Shown in pieces: positions 52,679 through 62,106 of a stretch of 64,000 nt of DNA. This DNA is from Gloeocapsopsis crepidinum LEGE 06123 (GTDB taxonomy: Bacteria > Cyanobacteriota > Cyanobacteriia > Cyanobacteriales > Chroococcidiopsidaceae): the NCBI RefSeq assembly GCF_015207655.1, contig NZ_JADEWN010000007.1, forward strand, positions 1-64,000. Reading direction: 5' to 3'. Both the position numbers and the translations under genes were made by a program. The notes below the pieces were generated by a model. It searched no databases. It was not told the origin of the DNA and was given only the letters and a program-made list of their open reading frames with translations. Position 1 is the first letter of the stretch. Every line of letters begins with the position of its first letter.

Positions 52679-53389
52679 ATGTCACTAGCGAATAAAAAAG
52701 TCGTCATCATCGGTGGAAGTTCTGGGATTGGTTTAGCAACAGCCAAAGCCACACTAACAGCACAAGCAAAAGTTTTGATCGCGGGACGTTCTCTAGAAAA
52801 ATTGCAACAAGCCCAACAGGAAATAGGCGATGAAGTAGAAATCCGCAGTTTGGATCTTCTTCAGGAAAATGCAATTAAACAATTTTGCACTGATGTTGGG
52901 GTGATAGACCATCTCGTCATTCCTGGTAGTTCAGTCAAAACCGGACTATTGCGCGAACTTGATACCGCAGATGCACAAAAATCGATGGCGAGTAAATTTT
53001 GGGGATCATATCTTCTAACCAAATATGCTCAAATCGCCGATTGCGGCTCAATTGTATTGTTTTCTGGTATACTCAGCCGCCGACCATCTCCTGGTTATAC
53101 TGTCTTAGCTGCAATCAATGCTGCTGTAGAAGCTTTCGGTCGTGCTTTAGCGCTAGAACTTGCACCTGTGCGAGTTAATGTGGTTTCTCCTGGCTTAGTT
53201 GATACTCCCGTATATGCCGGAATGCCACAACAGCAGCGCGAAGCATTTTTGCAGAGTACAGCTGATAAACTGCCAGTAAAACGTATTGGTCAACCAGAAG
53301 ACATTGCAGCTACAGTTTTATACTTGCTAGAAAATGGTTACACAACAGGAACTGTAATTGATGTTGACGGTGGTAGTTTACTCGTTTGA
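52679..53389 (+). CDS. short-chain dehydrogenase/reductase lacking the usual catalytic Lys
   Basis: A 236-residue SDR. The nucleotide-binding motif is VVIIGGSSGIGLA, and the C-terminus has NVVSPGLVDTPVYAGMP and IDVDGGSLLV. In the active-site region the Tyr is in PSPGYTVLAAINAAVEAFG, where the expected YxxxK has Ala instead of Lys. The ATG at 52679 is chosen over a TTG at 52640. It may be an altered or regulatory reductase. Confidence 0.88.
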   Translation: MSLANKKVVIIGGSSGIGLATAKATLTAQAKVLIAGRSLEKLQQAQQEIGDEVEIRSLDLLQENAIKQFCTDVGVIDHLVIPGSSVKTGLLRELDTADAQKSMASKFWGSYLLTKYAQIADCGSIVLFSGILSRRPSPGYTVLAAINAAVEAFGRALALELAPVRVNVVSPGLVDTPVYAGMPQQQREAFLQSTADKLPVKRIGQPEDIAATVLYLLENGYTTGTVIDVDGGSLLV

Positions 53390-53461
53390 GCATCTCAAAT
53401 CCGCAACTTAGGTCTAATCAACTGACAACAGAGTTACTTGAAATTTTTAAAGGAAAGAGTA

Positions 53462-54211
53462 ATGGCAAATAAATTAGATGGAAAAGTTGCGTTAATTACA
53501 GGTGCGTCTTCTGGTATTGGTGAAGCGTCTGCATTAGCATTAGCTGCTGAGGGTGCGAAAGTCGTTTTAGCCGCACGTCGTCTCGACCGCTTAGAGAAAT
53601 TAGTCAGTCAAGTTAAAGATAGTGGAAAAGAAGCGATCGCAATTCAAACTGATATCACCGACCAAGCCCAAACAACCGAGATGCTGCAAAAAGCCAATGC
53701 TAATTTTGGTAGTGTAGACATCTTGATTAATAACGCAGGTGTCATGCTTACAGGACTAGTTGATGGTGCAGATACCTCAGACTGGCGGCGAATGGTCGAT
53801 ATCGATCTTCTCGGATTAATGTACGCAACGCACGCAGCTTTACCAATTATGAAAGAGCAAGGTAGCGGACATATTATTAATATTGCTTCAGTAGCAGGTC
53901 GGCTGACTTTTGCCAATTTTGCAGTTTACAATGCGGTCAAGTTTGGTGTGGTTGCTTTTAGTGATGCGCTACGTAAGGAAGTGTACCAAAATAAAATTCG
54001 CGTAACTGTCATTGAACCTGGTGCAGTTGCTACCGAATTAACAAACCATATCACCGATCAAGAATCTAAGCAGCAAGTCGAAGGAATGTATCAATCACTA
54101 ACACCTCTAGAAAGTGAAGATGTTGCCAATGCTATTCTTTATGCAGTGACACAGCCTGCACGGGTGAACGTGAATGAAATTCTGATCATGCCAACAGATC
54201 AGGTATTGTAG
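53462..54211 (+). CDS. short-chain dehydrogenase/reductase
   Basis: A 249-residue classical SDR. VALITGASSGIGEA is the cofactor loop, NNAGVM is present, and the active site is Ser in INIASVAG with YNAVK. The C-terminus ends EILIMPTDQVL, as in the YdfG group of NADP-dependent serine/3-hydroxy acid dehydrogenases. The ATG at 53462 is preceded by AGGAAAGAG; a TTG at 53438 is unlikely. It follows the other SDR by 72 bases. Confidence 0.93.
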   Translation: MANKLDGKVALITGASSGIGEASALALAAEGAKVVLAARRLDRLEKLVSQVKDSGKEAIAIQTDITDQAQTTEMLQKANANFGSVDILINNAGVMLTGLVDGADTSDWRRMVDIDLLGLMYATHAALPIMKEQGSGHIINIASVAGRLTFANFAVYNAVKFGVVAFSDALRKEVYQNKIRVTVIEPGAVATELTNHITDQESKQQVEGMYQSLTPLESEDVANAILYAVTQPARVNVNEILIMPTDQVL

Positions 54212-54369
54212 AGCTACTTATGTAAAACGGTAATGAGAAAGCATTTAGCACTCTCGCAGTGAGCATTTAATACTTAAACACAAGCTAACAGCTAATCGCC
54301 AAATGCTAATTGCTACCAATTACTGATTACCAACCTACAAGCTAATACTCATTACTCTGGGGAAAACTG

Positions 54370-54913
54370 ATGGAAACCGCAGATGAGATCGTGATTGGTA
54401 GCGGACAAGGTGGAGTTCCTCTCGCTGCTGATGTGGCAAAGGAAGGGCGTAAGGTTATTTTATTTGAGCGCGATGCGTTGGGGAAGCTGCATTAATTATG
54501 GTTGCACTCCTTCTAAGGCATTTTTAGCCGCAGCCCATGCCGCCGGTCGTGCCCATAAAGCTGATAAATTAGGCATTCACCCTCAAGTTAGTGTTGATTT
54601 TTCTGCTGTGATGGAACGAGTACGCAATATCCGTCATAGCTTCAATCAAGGAACTAATAAGCGATGACACGATGCTGGGGTCAAGGTAGTTTGTGCAGAG
54701 GCATCGTTTAGCGGCGATCGCATCGTTACAAGCCAAGATATCACTACCCAACCCAAGCCCCACTCGTCATTATCAATACAGGGACATCCTCGCTAGTTCC
54801 CAATATTCCTGGTTTAGCAGAAACACCATATTCATCCTACCTATGGTGAAGCTTTACCTAGTTTAGCGCGGCTACTTTTAGGAGAGAACTTACCGTTTTG
54901 CTCTAATATGTGA
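54370..54913 (+). pseudogene. mercuric-reductase-like flavoprotein, multiply disrupted
   Basis: The sequence starts METADEIVIGSGQGGVPLAA, breaks frame near 54483, and continues with SCINYGCTPSKAFLAAAHAA and VDFSAVMERVRNIRHSFNQG, where the redox Cys pair of the mercuric reductase/lipoamide dehydrogenase family is recognisable. An in-frame TGA follows at 54664. VINTGTS-type and VPNIPGLAETPYS pieces are in another frame, then a large deletion brings in the C-terminal HPTYGEALPSLARLL. The gene is therefore dead, with at least two frameshifts, one stop and a deletion of most of the central domains. Confidence 0.8.
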
Positions 54914-54947
54914 TTATTTGAGGAAGCGATCGCTCTTTTTGATTAAG

Positions 54948-55715
54948 TTAATTCATTTTAGGAAGCGGCATAAACACTTTTTGTAAATCATATTTTTCAC
55001 TTCCGTGTACTTCATCAGCAAGATTTGTATAAAGCCATTCAAGATGCGCGCAGAGTCCTTCCAAATCAGGAAATAGTTGCGCTGAATTAACACCTAAGCG
55101 ATCTAATTGAAAACGAAAAAGTGCGAATTTGTCTGGTGGGATGATTAACTTTGTTAATCGAGAAATATACGCTGCTTCTGTATCTAACGCTGCAAACTTT
55201 CCTGTGTCTACATCAAAATAGTGCGCTGTAAACCAGCCCCACTGTGCTTTAATTCTCTCTGTAATAAGTCTCGGTTGAAGCAAGACAATTTTATTAATTT
55301 GGAATGGAACTTCATGTTTGAAAGTAGATATATAATCTTCAGGATTTGGCTGGAATAGCCAAATCACACCATGTTGATTTTCAGCAGGTGGTTTGCAAAC
55401 TGTAAACCAAAGCGCAGCTAGCGGAATGACACTCCAGTCAAGTAGTCGAGTTGCTAATCCATGATGCTGCATAATTGCTAACCATTCCCAATCATTAGCT
55501 GGTTTTTCCTTAAGATAGGGAACACTTAGCAGTTTAAAATTGTTCAGCATTGCCTGTTTAGCTTCCAAAACAGGCAACGTAGTTGACAAACGAGCTATTT
55601 TAGGTAATAGGTGCAAGTCTCTTCTTTGTCCGCGATAGAGTGCACGTTTGCCACGGTTGACGTCACCAAGACATTCCACAAATTCCGGAACTGAGTTAAC
55701 AATAATTTCCTGCAT
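54948..55715 (-). CDS. FRG-domain protein
   Basis: A 255-residue protein with an N-terminal FRG domain; the namesake motif appears as ALYRGQRRDLHLLPKIAR, followed by EWLAIMQHHGLATRLLDWS. The domain is frequent in phage- and defence-associated contexts but also in housekeeping settings, and its activity is unknown. It has no membrane segment. A possible 46-residue frame lies just upstream of it on the same strand. Confidence 0.85.
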   Translation of the reverse strand: MQEIIVNSVPEFVECLGDVNRGKRALYRGQRRDLHLLPKIARLSTTLPVLEAKQAMLNNFKLLSVPYLKEKPANDWEWLAIMQHHGLATRLLDWSVIPLAALWFTVCKPPAENQHGVIWLFQPNPEDYISTFKHEVPFQINKIVLLQPRLITERIKAQWGWFTAHYFDVDTGKFAALDTEAAYISRLTKLIIPPDKFALFRFQLDRLGVNSAQLFPDLEGLCAHLEWLYTNLADEVHGSEKYDLQKVFMPLPKMN

Positions 55716-55729
55716 TGGTAACTGGACGC

Positions 55730-55870
55730 CTAATGTTTTAAAGATTGATATATTCTTGCGACATCATAAGCTTGTTTGAATAAATGCTTGTAAACGTGAA
55801 CTAAGCCGCGAGTAAAATTGAGAATCTTTGCTGAAGCGTAAGCTTTTGATATTTTGTCATTGTCAGGCAC
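55730..55870 (-). CDS. possible small protein upstream of the FRG gene
   Basis: From a GTG at 55870 the minus strand reads VPDNDKISKAYASAKILNFT, then a further helical-looking stretch, with a TAG at 55730-55732. That ends 14 bases before the FRG start. It has no recognised family and no clear ribosome site, so it may be a chance frame or a remnant. Confidence 0.2.
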   Translation of the reverse strand: MPDNDKISKAYASAKILNFTRGLVHVYKHLFKQAYDVARIYQSLKH

Positions 55871-56488
55871 TTTCAATAATCTTAAAGCTTTGTCATGTCA
55901 TTATTTCCACAATTGTGGCTTTCTCCAATTTGCCAAAAAAGAACTGACATCTGATCGCAATATCTTTTGGATACTCAATTTTTACTACTTTCGATTGCTA
56001 TTGACACGCTGTAGTATAGTTATTGACTTCAACCCAACACTTTGTCACTACTTGAAAGTAACAATAAGCTTTTCTAAAGACTGCTTGTGTGATTTTACGT
56101 AAATCAAGGGCAATAAATAAGTAATACTGAACTAGGCAGAACTTTACAACGTAGACACTTACTATAGCAGAAATTATTTTGGTTTAAGCGATCGCTTGCC
56201 AGATAAAAATACTAAGCAAATTTTAATTATTAGACTAGAGTAACTTCTACAACTCTGGCTGTAGAAGGTAGTTTGAATAGTTGCGAGGATCTTTATCTTT
56301 AATTGAGTAACAAATATATTCTTGTGCTATCCACTTGATAGTCTTGGATAATTTGTATTCTACAATACGATTAACTTTAACAAATTTCGCTTTGACAACA
56401 GATAGATCGTGTAGTGCTACACATAGCAGTACAAATATCGACTATCCTTGACAAAAGATTTTGACAGGAATTTTGCCAAATCTTCAAC
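55871..56488. other. A+T-rich spacer upstream of the antiporter gene
   Basis: About 620 bases with an apparent 82-codon plus-strand frame (55854-56102) whose composition is unlike a protein (many Cys, Phe, Tyr and an implausible start), so I treat it as non-coding. No hairpin or operator stands out. It should contain the promoter of the NhaP-type antiporter at 56489. Confidence 0.4.
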
Positions 56489-58381
56489 ATGGAAGCATCG
56501 TTTGAACTTACCTTGCAAATGGTTATTGCCGTAGTCGCAGGCATCGGCGCTCAGGTAGTGGCAGAATACCTCAAAGTACCGAGCATCGTGTTTTTATTGC
56601 TATTTGGCATTTTGCTAGGCGCTGATGGAATTGGATTACTTCATCCTCATTCGTTAGGTCCTGGTTTAGAAGTTATTGTTGCCCTCTCAACAGCAGTCAT
56701 CTTGTTTGAGGGTGGCTTTAACTTAGAACTGCGAGAATTAGGCAAAGTTTCTGGGAGTTTACGTAATCTTGTAACGCTAGGAACCGCAATTACGCTTGTG
56801 GGGGCGGGAATGGCGGCTCATTGGTTGAGTGAGTTTCCGTGGACGATCGCCTTTCTCTATGCTTCCTTGGTCGTTGTGACTGGACCCACTGTTATCAGTC
56901 CTCTACTCAAACTTGTCAAAGTCGAACGTCAAGTTGCCACGCTGTTAGAGGGAGAGGGAGTTTTAATTGACCCTGTAGGCGCAATTCTTGCCGTCGTGAT
57001 TCTCGACACCATTCTGAATGGTGAAACTGACCCAGTTCGCGCTATTAGTGGCTTGATTCTACGTTTAGGCATTGGTGGAGGTATTGGTGCGATCGGTGGC
57101 TGGCTATTCGGCTTAATGTTTAAACGTGGCAATTTTCTGTCAGACGAACTAAAAAATCTCGTCGTTTTAGCTGGAGTTTGGGGATTATTTACCTTAGCTC
57201 AACTCGTTCGTAGTGAATCAGGATTGATGGCAACAGTAGTAGCAGGAATTGTGCTCCGAGCCTCATCTGTACCAGAAGAAAGGTTATTACGGCGATTTAA
57301 AGGACAGCTCACCATTCTAGGCGTGTCAGTGCTGTTTATCCTACTCTCAGCAGATTTATCGCTAGCTAGTATCTTGGCGTTAGGCTGGGGCAGCTTATTG
57401 ACAGTTTTGGTACTCATGTTTGTGATTCGTCCACTAAATGTAGGGATATGTACTTGGAAGAGTGACCTCAACTGGCGGCAAAAGCTGTTTTTATGTTGGA
57501 TAGCACCACGAGGAATTGTTTCAGCATCAGTTGCTTCTTTGTTTTCAATTTTCTTAACAGAACGAGGAATTAACGGTGGAGATTCAATCAAAGCACTCGT
57601 TTTCTTAACGATCATATTAACCGTTGTTTGTCAAGGGCTAACTGCAGCTTGGGTTGCCAGTTGGTTACAGATTACTTCAACAGAAGCAACAGGAGCAGTG
57701 ATTGTCGGTTGCAATCCTTTAAGTGTTTTAATTGCTCGTTTATTTAAAGAACGCGGTGAGCCTGTTGTCATGATTGATACTGACCCTGCAGCTGCAGAAC
57801 AAGCTGAAGCTGAAAATATTCGCGTGATAGTCCGTAGTGCTTTAGATAGGGGCGTGTTAGAAGAAGCAGAACTTGCCTCAATGGGAACTTTTCTGGCAAT
57901 GACGAACAATGGCGAGGTCAATTTTGTTTTGGCACAGCGGGCTGCTGAAGAATTTAATCCTCCAAGAGTTTTAGCAGTTTTTCCACGGAACCCTGAGGCT
58001 AATAATGCTACTGGCAAACCGAAGGTGCAGCAAGCTTTTGTTTCCGACTTACCACTGAAAACCTGGAATGAATATCTCAAAGACGGACGAGTTAAGTTAG
58101 GCACAACAACATTAACTGAACAAGAGTTTTCCTTTCAACAAGCCCATCTACAAGCCTTAATGCGTGCTGAAGAGATCGTACCTTTGTTTCTGGAGCGAGA
58201 AGATCGGTTTTTAATTGCACCAGCGACAACAGAAGACTGGCAACCAAGCGATCGCATTATTTATATCTTGCACGATCCCAGACCAAATCTCTTAAAACGC
58301 TTGTCGGGCGATCGCAATGCAACGCGTTTGAATGTAGAAAAGCTTTCTAAAGTTGAAGAAGTCCCGATTCCACCGCTTTAG
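56489..58381 (+). CDS. NhaP-type cation:proton antiporter with TrkA-N domain
   Basis: A 630-residue protein. Twelve or so helices form the antiporter part (residues 1-390), with VILFEGGFNLEL and the TGPTVISPLLKLVKVERQVATLLEGEGVLIDPVGA region. Residues about 400-520 are a TrkA-N nucleotide-binding domain (GAVIVGCNPLSVLIARLF, VVMIDTDPAAAEQAEAENI) that regulates such transporters with NAD(H) or nucleotides. It likely exchanges Na+ or K+ for H+ across the membrane. It converges with the HlyD gene, 19 bases apart. Confidence 0.92.
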   Translation: MEASFELTLQMVIAVVAGIGAQVVAEYLKVPSIVFLLLFGILLGADGIGLLHPHSLGPGLEVIVALSTAVILFEGGFNLELRELGKVSGSLRNLVTLGTAITLVGAGMAAHWLSEFPWTIAFLYASLVVVTGPTVISPLLKLVKVERQVATLLEGEGVLIDPVGAILAVVILDTILNGETDPVRAISGLILRLGIGGGIGAIGGWLFGLMFKRGNFLSDELKNLVVLAGVWGLFTLAQLVRSESGLMATVVAGIVLRASSVPEERLLRRFKGQLTILGVSVLFILLSADLSLASILALGWGSLLTVLVLMFVIRPLNVGICTWKSDLNWRQKLFLCWIAPRGIVSASVASLFSIFLTERGINGGDSIKALVFLTIILTVVCQGLTAAWVASWLQITSTEATGAVIVGCNPLSVLIARLFKERGEPVVMIDTDPAAAEQAEAENIRVIVRSALDRGVLEEAELASMGTFLAMTNNGEVNFVLAQRAAEEFNPPRVLAVFPRNPEANNATGKPKVQQAFVSDLPLKTWNEYLKDGRVKLGTTTLTEQEFSFQQAHLQALMRAEEIVPLFLEREDRFLIAPATTEDWQPSDRIIYILHDPRPNLLKRLSGDRNATRLNVEKLSKVEEVPIPPL

Positions 58382-58400
58382 CAGAAGTTGTAATAACAAC

Positions 58401-59696
58401 TTATAAATCTACGATTAATCTTGCTTTTCTCAGCACAAATTGCCAAGCTGTTTCTTCTTTAGAGATAATATCATCTGTAGCATCCATTCCTGATTGAATG
58501 CAGCACTGCCTATTACCACTTCCTAGTGAAACACTTTGTGGTTGAATTGTCACATCAAAGTAAGGAGCAGCGCTATTGTTTTGAGGTGCGATCGCATCAG
58601 GAGAAATACTACTGACAATACCTGAAAGAGTACCATAATCAGGGTATGGACAGGCATCAACACGTAATTGAACTTTTTGACCAACTGCTACTTTTTCAAT
58701 ATCCTGAGTTGCGATCATTGCTTTAATCACTAATGGTGCATTCACTGGAGCAATCTCAGCAATAGGTTCACTCGCACGCACGACTTGACCAGGGTTACGT
58801 AAATTGAGTTTGAGAATAATGCCATCACTGGTAGCAACAAGAGTACTTTTTTGCAGTTGAATTTCAATTTGTTTGATTTCTGTTTGAGCTTGACTAATTT
58901 GATTTTTAATTTCAATTTCCTGCTGAATGAGAGTTTGCTTTTCTTTTTTTAAAGCAGCAATATTTGCTTCACCTCTAGCGTTTTCTTGAGCAACTCTTTC
59001 CTGCGCGATTGTTACTGTTGCTAAACTTGGATTAACTACTGCTTTTACTTTTTCTAATCTAGCTGATGCAGATTTAACATCTGATTCTTTTTCTTTAAAT
59101 TGCAGTTGTGAGATCACTCCTGCTTGAACGAGTTGTTGATATCTAGCCATTTCATCCTTAGATAATTCTAAAGCTACTTTGGCTACTTGCAAGTCTGCTT
59201 GAGTTGTCAATAATTGTTGTTGGCGTTCTTGTTGTTGGCGTTCTAAATCTGCTTGAGCAGCTGCGATCGCTCGATTAATTGATTCAGATTCAGCTAAAAT
59301 TTGAGTATCTAAGGCACTAATTTGAGCAGCAATTTGAGTTTGTTGTAGTTTACGCTGCTGAATGTTATTAAGCAACTGCTTTTTTTGAATCTGCAGTTGC
59401 TCTTGATCGAGATAAGCAATCGCATCTCCTTGTTTAACTAATTGATTCTCTCTAACAAGAAGACTTTTAACTGTTCCCTCCATTTCTGCGTGAACTAAAC
59501 GAACTTCTCCTATAGGACGCACAGTTGCAGCAGCTTTTACCTTGACATTATATTTAATAAATGAAGAAAGGGCGATCGCCGCAGCCACACTTCCAACTAG
59601 AAATATTCCTGCTAAAGATGTCCAACGACTAATAGGAGGAAGAAATTCATCACTGTTAACTGAGTGGAAGCTTTTTCTTTCTGGATTATAAAGCAT
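58401..59696 (-). CDS. HlyD-type membrane fusion protein of the peptide exporter
   Basis: A 431-residue adaptor. One membrane helix (about 28-48, FLVGSVAAAIALSSFI) is followed by a biotinyl-lipoyl-like segment (VHAEMEGTVKSLLVRENQLV), a long coiled coil (about 110-300) and a beta-barrel region (VKLNLRNPGQVVRASEPIAEI-type repeats). The tail FVLRKARLIVDL matches exporters of double-glycine peptides. It would bridge the inner-membrane ABC exporter to the outer membrane. It is 70 bases downstream of the ABC part on the same strand. Confidence 0.9.
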   Translation of the reverse strand: MLYNPERKSFHSVNSDEFLPPISRWTSLAGIFLVGSVAAAIALSSFIKYNVKVKAAATVRPIGEVRLVHAEMEGTVKSLLVRENQLVKQGDAIAYLDQEQLQIQKKQLLNNIQQRKLQQTQIAAQISALDTQILAESESINRAIAAAQADLERQQQERQQQLLTTQADLQVAKVALELSKDEMARYQQLVQAGVISQLQFKEKESDVKSASARLEKVKAVVNPSLATVTIAQERVAQENARGEANIAALKKEKQTLIQQEIEIKNQISQAQTEIKQIEIQLQKSTLVATSDGIILKLNLRNPGQVVRASEPIAEIAPVNAPLVIKAMIATQDIEKVAVGQKVQLRVDACPYPDYGTLSGIVSSISPDAIAPQNNSAAPYFDVTIQPQSVSLGSGNRQCCIQSGMDATDDIISKEETAWQFVLRKARLIVDL

Positions 59697-59765
59697 AATT
59701 AATTAGTTAATATGAGTTGATCGTTAGTTATTCTACTTATACAAGAGCGCTATAGTCATATCCTT

Positions 59766-61322
59766 TCAAGGAATTAAAAAATCTATATGTTCTCCAACTT
59801 TGGAGTGTAATTCTTCTACAGTTCCTTGCAGTTTTAACTCTCCCTGATCTAGCAATACAATCCAATCAGCTCGATTAATGACTTTAGGACGATGGCTAAT
59901 TAAAATAGTAGTTTTACCGCGACGATAACGTAACAATCGATCTAAAACTTGTGCTTCACTTACAGGGTCAAGTCCAGCAGTAGATTCATCTAAAATAAGT
60001 ACTGGTGGATCTGTAACAATCGCTCTTGCTATCGCTAATCGTTGGCGTTGTCCGCCAGAAATATTAGCACCAAATTCTCCTAATATTGTTTGATATTTGT
60101 CAGGGAGTTTACTGATAAATTCGTCAGCTTCAGCAATTTGACAAGCTCGCACAATTTGTTCAAATGTAGCGTGTGGTGCGCCTAAGTGGAAGTTTTCAAT
60201 AATAGAGCGATTCCAAAAGTGGGCTTCTTGAGGAACGAGAACAACTTGCTGGCGGAGACAATCGAGGGAAAGATCTTCTAAATTATAAATGCCAATCCGA
60301 ATATTACCAGATTGCAACGGATATAAACCAGCAATTAACTTAGCTAAAGTACTTTTACCACAGCCAGATTTACCAATAATGGCAATAGCTTTACCACCAG
60401 GAATTGTCAAAGAAAAGTCTTTAATTAAATCAACTCTACCAGGATAGTGAAAATTCACTTTTGTACAGGTAATATCAGCATTTGGAGAAATGTTATCAAG
60501 CGATTTTTTTTCATCACCCCGATCTTCTGGAGTTGTATCTATTACTTCGGTAAGTCGTTGTGTTGCCGTTTTTACTCTTGTGAATTCATCAACAAAATTA
60601 ATAAGTGTACTAATTAAGGTAAGAAAGTTACCGTTCATTGAGTTAAAAGCTAATAACTTACCAATACTGAGATTTTCTGCAGGATTAATGACTAAATTGC
60701 CACCAAACCACAGTAAAACAACACCACTGATAGCAGAAACTAAACTAGAAGAAGTATGATTAATAATACTAATTTGAGTTGTCCGAAAAGTAAGGTTAGC
60801 AAGGCGGCTAAACCGACTTTGTAGTTCTTCCCAAAATTGTGGTGCGGATGTGGTACTTTTTACCGTAAGTGCGCCTTTAAAGGTTTCGACTAAAACACCT
60901 TGAGTTTCTGCTTCTACTACTAAAAGGTTACGGGTTTTTTGTTGCAAGGTTGGTTGAAAAATTACTGTAGACAGTGTCATGGCTAAGGCAGCACATACAG
61001 CTACCAAAGTCAATTTCCAACTATAGAAAATCATCAATCCTAAAGAGATGAGAGCAATAAAAAATTTACTAGGTAAACTGACAACAACTTGAGAAACTAA
61101 CTGATTAATTTGGGTGATATCGCGAAGTCTGCTAACAATTTCTCCACTACGACGTGCTTCGTAATAACTCAGCGGTAATCGTAAAATTTGCTGCCCAAAT
61201 TCTAGAACTAATCCTAATTCTAAGCGTTGTGCAAAGTGAGCAATTAAGTTAGATTGCACAAACGAAAGACTACTGGAAACTACATTCATCACAACTACAG
61301 CGATCGCAACCGTTGTCAGCAA
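59766..61322 (-). CDS. exporter fragment: ABC transmembrane and ATPase part
   Basis: This 518-residue frame has the membrane domain (VMNVVSSSLSFVQSNLIAHF and following helices) and an ABC ATPase. Walker A is IGKSGCGKST, the signature ISGGQRQRL, and Walker B LILDESTAGLD (Thr-Ala in place of Pro-Thr). It would begin with a TTG at 61322, but the same frame stays open upstream to about 61508, where it joins the peptidase frame across a one-base frameshift. As an independent protein it would lack the first part of its membrane domain. Confidence 0.85.
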   Translation of the reverse strand: MLTTVAIAVVVMNVVSSSLSFVQSNLIAHFAQRLELGLVLEFGQQILRLPLSYYEARRSGEIVSRLRDITQINQLVSQVVVSLPSKFFIALISLGLMIFYSWKLTLVAVCAALAMTLSTVIFQPTLQQKTRNLLVVEAETQGVLVETFKGALTVKSTTSAPQFWEELQSRFSRLANLTFRTTQISIINHTSSSLVSAISGVVLLWFGGNLVINPAENLSIGKLLAFNSMNGNFLTLISTLINFVDEFTRVKTATQRLTEVIDTTPEDRGDEKKSLDNISPNADITCTKVNFHYPGRVDLIKDFSLTIPGGKAIAIIGKSGCGKSTLAKLIAGLYPLQSGNIRIGIYNLEDLSLDCLRQQVVLVPQEAHFWNRSIIENFHLGAPHATFEQIVRACQIAEADEFISKLPDKYQTILGEFGANISGGQRQRLAIARAIVTDPPVLILDESTAGLDPVSEAQVLDRLLRYRRGKTTILISHRPKVINRADWIVLLDQGELKLQGTVEELHSKVGEHIDFLIP

Positions 61323-61407
61323 ATCTGTATCGCCTCGAACGAGTACATCATCAGTAAGAATTTGTAGTAAAAATGGAGAAGCTAAAGACAGTAGCCCTAA
61401 AACGAGA

Positions 61408-61917
61408 TTAATTAGTAAAGCTTGTGCTAAGATTCCGCGATAAGCCCAGACACGCTGAAAAAAACGTCCAAATCCACCTACGCGATCGTCTTCTTGGGCG
61501 ACAAACGCGAATGGGATCTGGTTCTAGTAACAGCATCAACCAATCTGTCCATCCTACTGCTAACTCTTGTTTAGAGAGATAACGCAAGCCTACTGCTGGA
61601 TCTGCAATAACGCATTTTTTACCTTTCTTGCCATGTAAAACAACCCAGTGATTTCCTTTCCAATGAATAATTGCTGGTAACGGTGCTTCATTGATTTGGT
61701 TTAATATTTCTGCTGAAGTTTTGACTGGACGTGCATTAAAACCAAGCGTTTCTGCACCTCGTTTTATTCCTAATAAAGTTGTTCCTTGTTGTCCAGTACC
61801 TACAACTTCACGAATGCGACTTAAGGTAAAATTACGACCGTAGTGTTTAGCAATTGAAGCAAGACAAGCTGCTCCGCAATCTTCCTCACTGTGTTGAGAA
61901 ACGTAGGCATATTTCAT
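61408..61917 (-). CDS. exporter fragment: C39 leader peptidase domain
   Basis: A 169-residue frame with the C39 bacteriocin-processing peptidase. Gln8, Cys14 (SEEDCGAACLA), His90 (GNHWVVLHG) and Asp106 (IADPAVGL) match the catalytic set. It cuts double-glycine leader peptides during export. After about residue 135 the sequence turns into an Arg-rich run that does not belong to the family (RVCRPRRRSRR), the product of the frameshift near 61509. Confidence 0.9.
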   Translation of the reverse strand: MKYAYVSQHSEEDCGAACLASIAKHYGRNFTLSRIREVVGTGQQGTTLLGIKRGAETLGFNARPVKTSAEILNQINEAPLPAIIHWKGNHWVVLHGKKGKKCVIADPAVGLRYLSKQELAVGWTDWLMLLLEPDPIRVCRPRRRSRRWIWTFFSACLGLSRNLSTSFTN

Positions 61918-61955
61918 ATGTCAGAAGTTAGCTTTTTTAATGTTAAAGTATTTAG

Positions 61956-61985
61956 AAAAAAAGCACCTACAAAGCTATAGGTGCT
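61956..61985 (-). terminator. Rho-independent terminator between peptide and exporter genes
   Basis: On the minus strand an 8-bp stem AGCACCTA/TAGGTGCT (61985-61978 and 61969-61962, loop 8 bases) is followed by a run of T (61961-61956). It lies 130 bases downstream of the GG-leader peptide gene and 40 bases upstream of the exporter gene, so it should end or attenuate peptide transcripts before the exporter. Confidence 0.7.
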
Positions 61986-62106
61986 TCTCAAAGTTCAAAA
62001 GATATAACTAATGTATTGGTAGGGTAAGGTTTATCAAATACCTTTAAATTCAATCAACCTTTGATTTAATCCGCTCATGCACAATCCAAGATATACTTGA
62101 TACCTT

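Larger units (their letters stand above)
59766..61917 (-). pseudogene. C39-peptidase ABC exporter (PCAT) split by a one-base frameshift
   Basis: The two frames together form one peptidase-containing ATP-binding transporter of about 717 residues, the usual length of this family. On the minus strand the sequence reads EPDPI then, one base out, AFVAQEDDRVGGFGRFFQ and onward into helices; a single extra C near position 61509 accounts for the break. As drawn, the peptidase frame ends at 61408 with an Arg/Ser-rich tail. A sequencing error is possible; otherwise the exporter is inactive or is made by frameshifting. Confidence 0.8.

Noticed and set aside
55854-56102. 82-codon plus-strand frame in the spacer before the antiporter
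   Set aside because: No ribosome site, unusual Cys/Phe/Tyr content and no family; likely non-coding.
57199-58104. Two long minus-strand frames inside the antiporter gene
   Set aside because: Antisense to a well-supported NhaP/TrkA-N gene; no families matched.
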